Source: Globisporangium splendens (taxonomy: Eukaryota > Oomycota > Peronosporomycetes > Pythiales > Pythiaceae). Taken from it: a stretch of DNA of 64,000 nt. The notes under the pieces are model-generated. The model was given only the letters and a program-made list of their open reading frames with translations. It was not told the origin of the DNA and ran no database searches. Of this stretch, positions 20,843 to 30,473 are shown one piece after another (position 1 is the stretch's first letter; each line of letters begins with the position of its first letter). The stretch covers positions 310,001 to 374,000 of the forward strand of contig VFIW01000025.1 of assembly GCA_006386115.1 (NCBI GenBank). The letters are read 5' to 3'. The translations under genes were made by a program, and so were the position numbers.

Positions 20843-21508
20843 TTACTTGCATTCGAAGGCGTTTGTCCGACTTGGATGCCGATCGAACGCACACGTGCAC
20901 GGGTTCGTCTCACCAAGATCGGGGAAAACCATATTTTCTGGATTCTTTGACACCAGAATGCGCTCAACTTCAGACGCCTTCTCCACGCTTCGCCTATTGC
21001 TGGGCTCGCCAGCGTCTTGGGGTTCTTGGCGAGGCTGTCGGAGGCTTTGGTCTTCGCGTATCTTACTCAGTGCAGCCAGCACACCTGGCAAATTCTTGAA
21101 CTGCTTCAAATAGAGTGTCTGCATGGTGTGCGCGTTGTACAGCCGCCTTGAGTCGCGCATCGCTCTTTGCATTTTCAAATGTTTTTTTTCCTCGACTTGG
21201 GAACCCCATACGGATTCCGCGATTCCTTTAGCTTCTTGTGGCGTTTCTCGCGCTCCGCAAAAGTTGGGATGAGCCGGAACATCAACGCAGCCTCCTTCTT
21301 TATCGCGACGGCCGTTCTATCGTTTTCTGGTGGCCTCTCCCTGCTCCTGGGGTGCTGAGTCCGCGTGGTCCTCCGCGGGAGAGGCTGAATCCACGTGGCT
21401 CTGCATTTTGCGTTTAGGAATGAAGTCTCTTACTGCGTATGCACCTCTTTCTGCAATTCCTCTGACACAAACTCTTAGTCGTGTTTGCATCACAAATTGG
21501 CGATGCAC
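20843..21508 (-). pseudogene. Decayed coding region, possibly the 5' part of the SET gene
   Basis: Two minus-strand frames (21508-21317 and 21178-20843) have protein-like composition with Lys/Arg-rich helical stretches, and the second ends in CTCAFDRHPSRTNAFECK. A C-x-C then R-T-x-x-F-E-C pattern is reminiscent of the AWS region preceding some SET domains. The SET core lies on the same strand beyond the LINE. This link is inference and the similarity is weak. Confidence 0.3.
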
Positions 21509-22644
21509 AGGCTTACCTAGCCTTCACGTGCATTGGGTCTGTGTGTTTTTCTGTCTGGTTTCGGTATATTTCACGTTTTCTCGTAGAAAGGTAGTGTCCG
21601 TTCCACTGAATCTTGGCAAATGCACTCGCCATGGTATTGCAAACGCCCCAGGCACGATGAAACATGTCACCGTTCCCACTCAAAATCACATGCAGGAGAG
21701 TGCCAACTGGTGCAGTTACCAACGCGCACGGACTTGGCAGCATATCACGTCATGTGGAAGCGGTCATCCATAGCCCCAGATGACCGACAAACCTCTCTCC
21801 AGAGCGAATCTTCGGAGGCAAGAAACATCCTGCTGAGAGCATAGTACTCACGAAAGAAACCTCGAGGACCAGTTTCCTCGAACCCGTCGCAGCCCAGATC
21901 TCCTTCGCCATCGAGGGACATACCAATGCCGCAGCCTGAGCTCCTTGCCTCACAAGCACGTCGACAACGCGACTCCCGCCTTACACGTCACTGACGTGCT
22001 GACGTCGTCAAACATAAATGCTGTATTTTCTGCTTTGCTCTGGGCTGAACGAGATGATTGGTAGTGTTGATGGGCAAGCAACATTGTGGGTGGCACAAAC
22101 CCTCCTGCGTGTGTTCTGTTTCAATTTATAACTAACACTACTTTGAACCTTTTATTAGTTTCTTGATATGTGGTTTACCTGTATAAAATTATATTGACAC
22201 ATAAGATGCCGATTTACTTTCGGTGTTATGCGAACAGGGGTGTTCAGCGTCCACAAGCGTTTTCAGTGGAGTTGTCATCCTGGACCCATCCCAGTGTACA
22301 TTGACGAGACGAAACTATATGCCCCTAATCATCCACATGCGCAACTACAACTGCACATATCCACTATAGAGAGGTTTAGTGGTTTTGCACATTCAGTCCA
22401 CTGATTACAAAATGATTCGTATTATGAAGGATAAAATGCATTTCATAGAGGTCATTGGACCTGTTTTGGCAGCTGTATTCAGCGCCAGCACAAACCAGAA
22501 AGAGTGCAGGTCCTGTTCTGTAGCTCCTCACCAAGACGAACGGTTTTTCTTGGCGTGCGTGGTGCACTGGCGTGAGTCAACCGCATTCTGCCATTTACCC
22601 GCTCGCAGGTACTCGAAGCACCACACGCCACCGGAGGAACCAGA
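21509..22644. other. Intergenic, unrecognised; promoter side of the second Cys/Trp-module gene
   Basis: Short frames at 21513-21959 do not resemble a known family. From about 22250 the sequence shares scattered blocks with the region before 13203, including GCGTTTTCAGTGGAG and AGAGGTCATT, consistent with a duplicated promoter region. Confidence 0.4.
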
Positions 22645-25600
22645 ATGCGGTGCTTCCATCGACTAAGGCGCTCCGTTGCGGCAGCGATTGCCGTGCTCGC
22701 TGTCAGCGCCACCTCATCCATTGACGCGACCGAGGTTTCGGTGTGCGGCGATGCGACGTATGCGCTCGTCGATGCGCGCGGTTCTATTTGCTCTGGCGCT
22801 GGATTGGCTCCGGCCGGATACGCGTGTCCACTGCAGGGAGACGTTGCGAGCAAGGACTGTCACCCGACGCTGCCGTCGTTCAATGGTCAGGATTGCGTCG
22901 CCAAGGAAGCCGCCGAGTGTCAGATTATACCTGGAGGAGTGACGTGGGGGTGCGTGTTCCCGTCCGTTGGATGTGGGGATATCAAGCCACGACAAGCAGG
23001 TGTGCAACAGGTTCTGAAGAAGGTGGTGTCCAGTTCGAGTGGCTCCAGTTCCGGTACTACCGTGGGAAATGGTGCCGATGAGATAGATGACGTGTGCAAA
23101 ACCTTCACGAAGCGCGGCAAGTGTGTCAAGCACGACGCTTGCGCATGGGACAAAACAACCAAGATCTGTCGCGCGGATGACTCAAGTGACTCGGACGACT
23201 CAGACGACAACGACGAGCTGTGTGCGTCGTACACGAAAAAAGCCAAGTGCAGTGCAAACGCTGCTTGCGACTGGGACAAAGCCACCAAGACATGCGTTAG
23301 CGCTGCGTCCTCCTCTGATGGAAGTGGTTGTATCGCGTACAAAAAGAAAGCCACATGCACTGCTGATGGCGCTTGTGCCTGGAACAAGACCACCAAGATG
23401 TGTGTCAGTGCCTCATCATCGACTCGATCTGCTGGGTGTGCATCGTACACAAACAAGGCAACCTGCAATGCCAACGAAGCATGTGACTGGGACAAGACCA
23501 CCAAGACTTGTGTCATTGCTTCATCCACCTCTGATGGAACTGATTGTGCCTCGTACACAAAGAAAGTTACATGCAACGCAGACGAAGCCTGTGCCTGGGA
23601 TAAAATTACCAAGACGTGTGTTAGTACTGTGACATCGAACCCATCCACTGGCTGTGCCTCTTACACCAAAAAGGTGACGTGCAATTCCGACGAGGCATGT
23701 GACTGGAATAAAGCGGCCAAGACATGCGTCAGTGCCGCGCCATCCTCTGGTTCGACTAGTTGTGCGGCGTACACAAGCAAGGCAACGTGCAACGCTGACG
23801 ATACCTGTGACTGGGACAAGGCTGCCAAAACTTGCGTTAATGCTTCGGACCCATATGAGTCTGTTGACTGCGCGTCTTACAAGAAGAAAGTGTCATGCAA
23901 TGCTGACGAGACTTGTGACTGGGATCGAGTGACCAAGACTTGTGTTCATGCTGATTCGGATGTTTCGACCCCAGCCACTGTACCTGGTTGTTCTGCCTAC
24001 AAGAAGAAGATTACTTGTAATGCCGACGAGACTTGTGACTGGGACCGAGTAACCAAGACATGCGCTAATGTGGACTCGGATGCACCCACTCCAGCAGCCT
24101 CGAGTGGCTGTGCGGAATACACGAAGAAGATCACTTGCGATGCTGACGAGTCTTGCGATTGGGACCGAACAACGCATACTTGCGGTGATGCTGGTTTGGG
24201 GTCTTCGTCGTCCTCGGGAACCGTGAGCGTTGGTGGTGGTTGCGCGTTGTACAACAAGAAAATCACTTGCAATGCCGACGAGGCTTGTGACTGGGATAAG
24301 ATCAACAAGGTGTGCATCGATGATGCTTCGTCTGGGGCGGTGCTACCGGGATCTGACGGCGATGATGATGATGATGCCGAGCTGTGCATCTTGTTGACGA
24401 AGCGTGTGGAATGCAAGAGCGATCCCTCGTGCCATTGGGACATTGAGACCAAGACTTGCCAGGCAGCAGACTCAAGTACCACCGTGCCAACCACGGTGAG
24501 TGAACTCTGTGAATCGTTTACCAAACGTGTCCAGTGCGACAACGAAACTCTTTGTAGCTGGGATACGATGACCAAGTACTGCTTGGTCGCAAACTCCACA
24601 GCCACGACCAGAACAGTGGCGCCACCTTCCGATGATGTGGAACTGTGTCCTTCGCTGGCTAAACGCCTGCAATGCAAGGCCGAGAGCTCGTGTGAATGGG
24701 ATGCGGTAACCAAGACTTGCCAAATTGCAAACGCGAGCTCTTCAGCGTCTTCCGGTTCCGGTGCAGGACTGTCGGACGATGCTGGATTTGTGTCGTGTGA
24801 GTCACTGAAGCGCTTAGCTTGCAAGAGTGAGGCCATCTGCGAATGGGATACAGAGTCCAAGACTTGCTCTACTGTTCATGCTTCAGAGACAACTGCTCCA
24901 TCCCCAACGCCAGAATCGCCAATTCCATGCACAACACTGAAAAAAGCTGCGTGTCTGCTACTCCCAGACTCTTGCACATGGAACAAGGCTGACAAAGTAT
25001 GCACTCCAATCCCTCCAACAATGGGGTCAACGGAGGGCTCTGGTTCTTCTGATGCAGGTGCCACCATTCAACTGCCGACCACAACGCCAACGCCAGCTGC
25101 GACGACCGTGGACTGCTCGACATTTGCCAAGAAGGTTGCTTGCCAGGCGGTCTCGTGCTCGTGGGACACTGTGGCCAGAGTGTGCAGCGCCATCGAGACC
25201 CCAGCTCCCACGACCGTCGTTCCGACAGAAATTTTGTCACCGTCTCCATCTCCAGCGGCCTCTGCTTTAAATTGCGCAGACTTGGGCGACAAGGCATGCA
25301 AAGAAGACATATCATGTGGATGGAGCTCGACGTACTTGACATATCTGATAGTGTTACCTTCACCTCCAAATCCAGCTCCTACGACGGCAGCTCCAACGCC
25401 GGCACCAACTCCAGAGCTAACTCCAGCGTCTACGACCACATCATCAGCACCAACCTCTGCGACCGTGACGTGCTCGAACTACAAGAAGGAAGTCAACTGC
25501 CTCAAGCAATCTGTGTGTGCATGGAACGCAGCCAGTGCGTCCTGTGAGTCAACGGCACCTTGCACCACGTACACCTCGAAATCAACTTGTGTGGCGAACA

Positions 25601-25647
25601 CGTTCTGCCAGTGGAGCGGGACCCCAAAGAGCTGCAGTACGGCCTAG
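22645..25647 (+). CDS. Secreted protein with about 20 four-Cys/Trp modules, paralog
   Basis: 1000 residues. It has a signal peptide ([18 protein letters not shown]), the same VCGDATYAL domain as the gene at 13203, then about 20 modules C-x5-K-x3-C-x5-C-x-W-x6-C separated by Ser/Asp-rich spacers. Thr/Pro-rich linkers are shorter than in the paralog and the 123-residue unit is absent. The first 100 codons are identical at DNA level to the paralog, while the rest differs widely. Late modules lose the Trp or vary spacing ([18 protein letters not shown]). The function is probably the same extracellular or wall role. Start ATG 22645 is supported by the signal peptide. Confidence 0.85.
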   Translation: MRCFHRLRRSVAAAIAVLAVSATSSIDATEVSVCGDATYALVDARGSICSGAGLAPAGYACPLQGDVASKDCHPTLPSFNGQDCVAKEAAECQIIPGGVTWGCVFPSVGCGDIKPRQAGVQQVLKKVVSSSSGSSSGTTVGNGADEIDDVCKTFTKRGKCVKHDACAWDKTTKICRADDSSDSDDSDDNDELCASYTKKAKCSANAACDWDKATKTCVSAASSSDGSGCIAYKKKATCTADGACAWNKTTKMCVSASSSTRSAGCASYTNKATCNANEACDWDKTTKTCVIASSTSDGTDCASYTKKVTCNADEACAWDKITKTCVSTVTSNPSTGCASYTKKVTCNSDEACDWNKAAKTCVSAAPSSGSTSCAAYTSKATCNADDTCDWDKAAKTCVNASDPYESVDCASYKKKVSCNADETCDWDRVTKTCVHADSDVSTPATVPGCSAYKKKITCNADETCDWDRVTKTCANVDSDAPTPAASSGCAEYTKKITCDADESCDWDRTTHTCGDAGLGSSSSSGTVSVGGGCALYNKKITCNADEACDWDKINKVCIDDASSGAVLPGSDGDDDDDAELCILLTKRVECKSDPSCHWDIETKTCQAADSSTTVPTTVSELCESFTKRVQCDNETLCSWDTMTKYCLVANSTATTRTVAPPSDDVELCPSLAKRLQCKAESSCEWDAVTKTCQIANASSSASSGSGAGLSDDAGFVSCESLKRLACKSEAICEWDTESKTCSTVHASETTAPSPTPESPIPCTTLKKAACLLLPDSCTWNKADKVCTPIPPTMGSTEGSGSSDAGATIQLPTTTPTPAATTVDCSTFAKKVACQAVSCSWDTVARVCSAIETPAPTTVVPTEILSPSPSPAASALNCADLGDKACKEDISCGWSSTYLTYLIVLPSPPNPAPTTAAPTPAPTPELTPASTTTSSAPTSATVTCSNYKKEVNCLKQSVCAWNAASASCESTAPCTTYTSKSTCVANTFCQWSGTPKSCSTA

Positions 25648-26257
25648 AGCTTTAGAGCTCACATCTCTCACACACTGAGACGAATGAAGTCTACGCAGTT
25701 GATGAGACAAATGATCATTAGAGGATGAAAAAGAAAATAAAGGCGAGTCAACAAAGAAGAAGCGAATGCCACACACCCTAAAACCAAGGTGTCTCTACCT
25801 CTACAGGAATGAATTAACTACATCCCACCCTTTTCGAAATGATGCATTTAAACACTGACAATAGCTTGCAGTGATTAAGTTCGGTTGCCGCAGCACGTAC
25901 CTATTGTTGACGCGACGACAGAAACGCAAACGTGGATGGTACTGCGGCATCGTAATCAACTCCCCCTCCAGTACTCAGCCAATACTATCAACCATCAATT
26001 GAGACATTCCATTCGTTTCCAAAATTAGAAATTAAGTATAATACTGTAGATCTAACATAGAGTTCAGCATACTATTTATCGTATACATTAGTTTCAACAG
26101 GTTCCTCACAGCAGAAGGTTAGCCGCACTCGAGCCAGTCGAGCACACACGCACGCGCCGTTGTCATGGCCAGCGGACGAACTCAAATTCGCAGTCCAAAG
26201 AACGAACGACGCGGCACCGACGGCGTCCGCATTCATAGGTAGCTCAGCGCTTCTGCC
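25648..26257. other. Intergenic
   Basis: An AATAAA at about 25735 probably ends the upstream gene. The remainder is AT-rich, turning GC-rich near 26150 where the next gene begins. No other feature is seen. Confidence 0.45.
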
Positions 26258-27190
26258 ATGGCGCTCCACGCAGCAGCGCCGTCCTCCTCCTCCTCCACGT
26301 CCAGCGGCGGCGGCGGCGCTAGTCGCAACAGCTTCAGCGGCAGTCGCGGCAGCTTCAGTGGCCGCCAGCGCGTGTCCATGACCTCGGGCGAGGCGCACAA
26401 ACAGGCGCCCGTGGACGCCGTGGCCCAGCGGCTCATCGCGCAGCTCGAGCAGCTCAGTCTAGAGGTGTCGGTCGTGCTGCGCCACGAGGGTGACGTGCGG
26501 TACGTGCTGACGGTGCGCCACTCGCGCGCGCGCGCGCTCTGGAAGCACCCGCGGTCCTTCGACGAGTACCATGTCTTCCAGGAGAAGATGCTCGCGGCGC
26601 TCTGCCATGGCCACTTCTGCGGCGCCGGGTGTCCGTGGCTCGAGAACTTTTTGATCAGCTACTTCCCGGCCAAGAAGCGCTACTTTCTGGGCCACACGTC
26701 CAAGATGCTCATCGAACGCCGCAAGGACGCGCTCAACCACGTGCTCCAGACCATCCGCACGTTCCTGCTCAACCGCGAGAACCACTCGTGCGCCATCGTC
26801 AAGCAGGACGTCGCGCGCGAGTTCCTCAACTTTGTATACGGCGAGGTGATCGACGAGAACCACGTACTCGGCACGCTCACGCTGCCGTCGAACGCCGTGC
26901 TGGACGCCAAAGCCGTCGGCAGCAACACCACGCGCAACTCGTTTGCCAGTACTGGCAAAGTCGACGACGTGGATGAAAGCGACCAGATGCCGCGCGGAAG
27001 CTTCATTGGACCACACTCGGGTGATGTCGCGCTCGAGATGTGCACACTGTGCGACTTGCCCATGCCTGTGAAGAACATCTACGTCATGAAGATGTCCTGC
27101 GGCCACCGGTTCCACGACGAATGTATCCTCCCCAAGCTCAACGAAGACCTGCGGTGTCCGACGTGCGGAAAGCTCGATGTGATCCCATAA
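26258..27190 (+). CDS. PX-like domain protein with C-terminal RING finger
   Basis: 310 residues. A Ser/Gly-rich N-terminus (1-50) is followed by a region at about 65-195 with phox-homology features (YVLTVRH, then WKHPRSFDEYHVFQEKML, then FPAKKRYFLG and a helical end), which would bind phosphoinositides on endosomal membranes. A RING-type zinc finger lies at about 260-305: CTLCDLP, then CGHRFHDECI, then CPTCGK, with Cys and His ligands in RING-H2-like order. This suggests a membrane-recruited ubiquitin ligase. High GC and strong third-position bias mark it as a conserved gene. The PX call rests on pattern only. No introns are needed. Confidence 0.8.
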   Translation: MALHAAAPSSSSSTSSGGGGASRNSFSGSRGSFSGRQRVSMTSGEAHKQAPVDAVAQRLIAQLEQLSLEVSVVLRHEGDVRYVLTVRHSRARALWKHPRSFDEYHVFQEKMLAALCHGHFCGAGCPWLENFLISYFPAKKRYFLGHTSKMLIERRKDALNHVLQTIRTFLLNRENHSCAIVKQDVAREFLNFVYGEVIDENHVLGTLTLPSNAVLDAKAVGSNTTRNSFASTGKVDDVDESDQMPRGSFIGPHSGDVALEMCTLCDLPMPVKNIYVMKMSCGHRFHDECILPKLNEDLRCPTCGKLDVIP

Positions 27191-27424
27191 CTCAAATCTT
27201 CTTAAAAACAGTGTTTGCTACGGGTGCTTCTAATGGTCCAGAATCCAGTGATATGTGCGAAAAAGAAAAGAAGCAAACGGTGGATGGAAAACGCAATATA
27301 TATAACGCTGCTGGCGCGACAAAGACAGAGCTTTACGCAGTCTCATTTACAAGCAATGGAGAATTTTAGACAGCTTCATCTGGGTACTACACATTGTCCA
27401 CATTCATTTCCACGTGCGCATCTA

Positions 27425-27945
27425 GTACTGAGACGCTCCATTGATGGCGCTGGTAGTCTTCGTAGTGCCGCTGGTTGTTGCATCCGTCGTAAAGCTGCTA
27501 GAATTAGTCGTTGCGGCTGCCATCGTCAAATCGCGGGTCGTCGTGTCAGTCGTCGACGTCCCAGTTGAAGCAATCGTACCACTCTCATCAATGTTTGCAA
27601 TCTGCGACGCGGTGGCAGCAATGTCAAGCAGTATTGGTAGTCGTATCGACTCCACTCATTGGTGTACTGGCGTTGCTTGTCTGTCTCAGATGTGGTCGAC
27701 GGCACGACTGGAGCTGCTTTAGCGCTGGTAGCTGTAGACTCGCCACCCTTGCCACTGGCGTTGAAGCCTCAGAAACCATGGAGTGACCGCTTGTACTCTC
27801 ACTGTATTCATTGCTGGTGTTCTTGCCAATGCTGGTGGAGGTCTTGGAACCTGATGAACCACCGCAGCCGCCTTGCTATCCCCCAAAACCTCTGATCTTG
27901 CCATGGCTGCTGCTGGCCACGCTGGTGGATGAACCGCCTCGTAGT
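27425..27945 (-). pseudogene. Decayed member of the RxLR-like Gly/Ser/Thr secreted family
   Basis: The last 70 codons (to 27425) align with the C-terminus of the gene at 28194 (Thr-rich, ending NGASQY versus NGASQY). Upstream to about 27945 the Ser/Gly/Lys repeat part is recognisable in shifting frames with several stops. No signal peptide or promoter remains. It is a tandem, same-strand neighbour of the intact copy. Confidence 0.8.
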
Positions 27946-28193
27946 CCAGTCGTCACAGATATTCTCAGTCATGCTTGTTCGTGCGAAATGGGAACAAGTG
28001 AGAGCTAAAGCAATGTATTATGCGCAAAATTGCTAGTTTACTTGGAAATGGACGAAGATTAGTCCGACACAATCACATCTTCATACACAGCGTCCAGGTT
28101 GGCGCAGTGGCAATGTTTGCGGCTGCGTCCGGGCTTCTGGGTACACACACGCCTACACACAAAATGGCTACATTCAACAACGATCGTGCGCAT

Positions 28194-29375
28194 CTAGTAC
28201 TGAGACGCTCCGTTGGTAGTGCTGGTGGTCGCAGCAGTGTTGCTGTCCGTCGCATCCGTGGTAGTAGTGTCCGTGCTGGTCGTGGTCGCATCCGTGGTCG
28301 TGCTGTCCGTGGTTGCTGGCGCGTCAGTAGCTGCCGTCGAGTCGCTGCTCGTAGCAGTGCCGTCAGTCGTCGTCGTCTCGGACGACGTGGTCGTCGCGCT
28401 ATCGTCGGTGCTCACAGTCTGCGACGCAGTAGCAGCAGCAGTCGTGTCAGTTCCTGAGGCAGTATCCGTCGTCGTATCGGTGCCGCTGGCTGGTACACTG
28501 GCGCTCGTGTCCGTGTTCGAGGTGGTCGAAGGAGCAGTGCCAGAGTTGGTAGACGTGGGCACACCCTTGCCACTGGAGCTGACGCCGCCGAAGCCCATGG
28601 GAAAACCACCAGTGGTGCCACTGCTCGTACTCTTACCGTATCCACTGCTGGTGCTCTTGCCGCTGCTACCGGTGGTCTTGCTGGTTGATAAACCACCGAA
28701 GCCGCCAAAGGTGTTGCCGCTTGAGATTCCACCAAACCCACCGGTGGTGCCGCTGCTAGTGGTCTTGCTAGTTGCCGAACCACCGAAGCCCCCAAAGGTG
28801 TTGCCGCTTGAGACCCCTCCGAAGCCACTGGTCTTGCTGCTGCTGCTGGCGGTTGTGGTACCTTGGGTCTTGCCAGTCGACCCAAACGTGTAGCCTCCAG
28901 AGGTCTTGCCAGTACTGGCGACTCCGGTGCTACTCTTGCTGGTAGAGCTGCCGGAAGACTTGGTACCAGAAGTAGCAGCAGCAGCGCCAGAACTTGGCCA
29001 ACCACTGGTAGCGGTGGTCTTGCCCGTCGAGCCTCCGTAGCCTCCAAACGTTTTACCGCTCGACGTACCGAAACCTGAGACACCGCTGCTGGTCTTCGTA
29101 GCCGAGCCTCCGGACGTCGTCTTTCCACTGCTCCAGGTTCCTGAGTTTGGAGATCCGCTGCTGGTCTTCCCAGTCGATCCTCCGTAACCTCCAGAGGTAG
29201 TGGTCGTGGTGGTGCTAGTGGCAGCACCCGTGTTCTGCGCAGTAGAGCTGCTGTAGCCGCCTTGGACGCGCAGGTGACGTGGGGCAGCGTCCTGGGCAGC
29301 CGCGACGGAGGATGGAGTTGCAGCCACTGCGAAGGCAACGATGGCGAGTGTGCACAGGTTCTTGATCGAGATCAT
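28194..29375 (-). CDS. Secreted Gly/Ser/Thr-rich protein with RHLR motif, copy 1
   Basis: 393 residues from ATG 29375. The signal peptide is at 1-27 (hydrophobic core LAIVAFAVAA, likely cut after SVAAA). RHLR is at 33-36, directly followed by VQGGY. Residues 40-290 are Gly/Ser/Thr/Lys repeats such as GKTFGGYGGSTGKT and SSGNTFGGFGG. Residues 290-390 are acidic Thr/Ser/Asp/Ala-rich, ending GASQY. There are no cysteines after the signal, no EER motif, and no C-terminal hydrophobic anchor. The oomycete Inr/FPR promoter is 36-52 bp upstream. The protein is identical to the copy at 34355. It is likely extracellular and O-glycosylated. The RxLR-like site may be a processing site rather than a translocation signal. 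Confidence 0.85.
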   Translation of the reverse strand: MISIKNLCTLAIVAFAVAATPSSVAAAQDAAPRHLRVQGGYSSSTAQNTGAATSTTTTTTSGGYGGSTGKTSSGSPNSGTWSSGKTTSGGSATKTSSGVSGFGTSSGKTFGGYGGSTGKTTATSGWPSSGAAAATSGTKSSGSSTSKSSTGVASTGKTSGGYTFGSTGKTQGTTTASSSSKTSGFGGVSSGNTFGGFGGSATSKTTSSGTTGGFGGISSGNTFGGFGGLSTSKTTGSSGKSTSSGYGKSTSSGTTGGFPMGFGGVSSSGKGVPTSTNSGTAPSTTSNTDTSASVPASGTDTTTDTASGTDTTAAATASQTVSTDDSATTTSSETTTTDGTATSSDSTAATDAPATTDSTTTDATTTSTDTTTTDATDSNTAATTSTTNGASQY

Positions 29376-29410
29376 TCTTGCGATTGAGATGGATGGGTGT
29401 TGGGCACGAG

Positions 29411-29427
29411 GTGAAATGGATAATGAG
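29411..29427 (-). promoter_or_regulatory. Oomycete Inr/FPR core promoter
   Basis: Minus-strand GCTCATTATCCATTTCACC fits the Inr (TCATTA) joined to the flanking promoter region (CCATTTC), 36 bp before ATG 29375. Confidence 0.75.
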
Positions 29428-30473
29428 CTCACTTGGAATGCGGTCGATCGATTGCCCTGACTGGTGGGTGAGGCTTGCTGCAACGCAAGACGCTTCTTCT
29501 TTGAGATGTGTCTATGCAGCAACCTATCCAGACTGAGGATGTCGGTCGGAGATCCACATACACGAGCAAAAAGTCAGAACCCCATGCGGCATTCTCAACA
29601 GATCGCTCAGGTTGCGGTGGGTGGATCCTCCTACGCGAATGAAAAAAGTCGGAACGCGTGCGGCGCTCTCAACAGATCGTTTCGATCCAGTCGACCCAAG
29701 GACGACTGGAGCTCTTGACCACGTCTCGTCACATGTGGACTGTCAATCGCACACCTGCTTAATTCAACTTTACCTTCATATACACCAACTGTGCCATTGT
29801 TTACTGATTATTTGTATACGCAATTTGGACTTTACTTATAATGCGTAAATTGAGAGGCAGTAGTGGCGATGCACGTCCTCTACCATGCAGAAACCAGGTT
29901 CGTCTCACCCAGTTTTCTGATACGTTGATCCAAGTTGCACCACACATGAATTGACTTGAAGCCGCTCGTCTCGACGCCTGCGACTTTATTTTTCAACAGC
30001 CTCACATCCAAAAAGTTCAGACAGACGGAAGAGCTCAAGTTCTTGGGGTCACCATGTGGATTCGCAGCGGAGTGCAATGTTGCCAGCAGCTTGAGATCGG
30101 GAGAAGGACGCGAGTCCTTTACGCAGACACACGCAACCTCATCGCTATTGTGCCTCATGGAAACTTCAGCAACGTCCAAATTTCCACCGTGGCCATAATC
30201 AAAGGACATCCCTTGTTACGACAGAAGCAAAAAAGTGAGCATCCAGTCTTCCACCGAAACAATGGTCCACGTTTTGTAAAATGCCCCATTGATACTGTTT
30301 TCCATCGTAGAACCCTCATTCCAGATTAGTACTGTATACCTCTACAAACCCATACAATCATTATGCAATTACTGAGAACTATGCATTTTCTACGAATCAA
30401 TATGCAATTTCTGGGGCTCGCTAGCAAGCACCAGTCAAAAAAGGCAACACCATCAATAGCGCAAAGCAGCAAT

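Larger units (their letters stand above)
28083..30072. repeat. Left arm of inverted duplication 1
   Basis: Reverse complement of about 33664-35647. The part 28194-29718 shows only about two differences from its partner; the inner part 29719-30072 shows about 5%. The outer break follows TGGACGCTGTGTAT (minus strand) and the inner break lies before TGCGAATCCACATGG. Confidence 0.93.

Noticed and set aside
21330..21959. Short frames on both strands between the SET remnant and the second Cys/Trp gene
   Set aside because: They have protein-like patches but no recognisable family and frequent stops; kept only as unrecognised intergenic sequence.
28213..28893. Long plus-strand frames opposite the RHLR gene (and the mirrored ones at 34837-35517)
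   Set aside because: They are composition shadows of Thr/Ser/Gly codons; the sense frame has a signal peptide and promoter.
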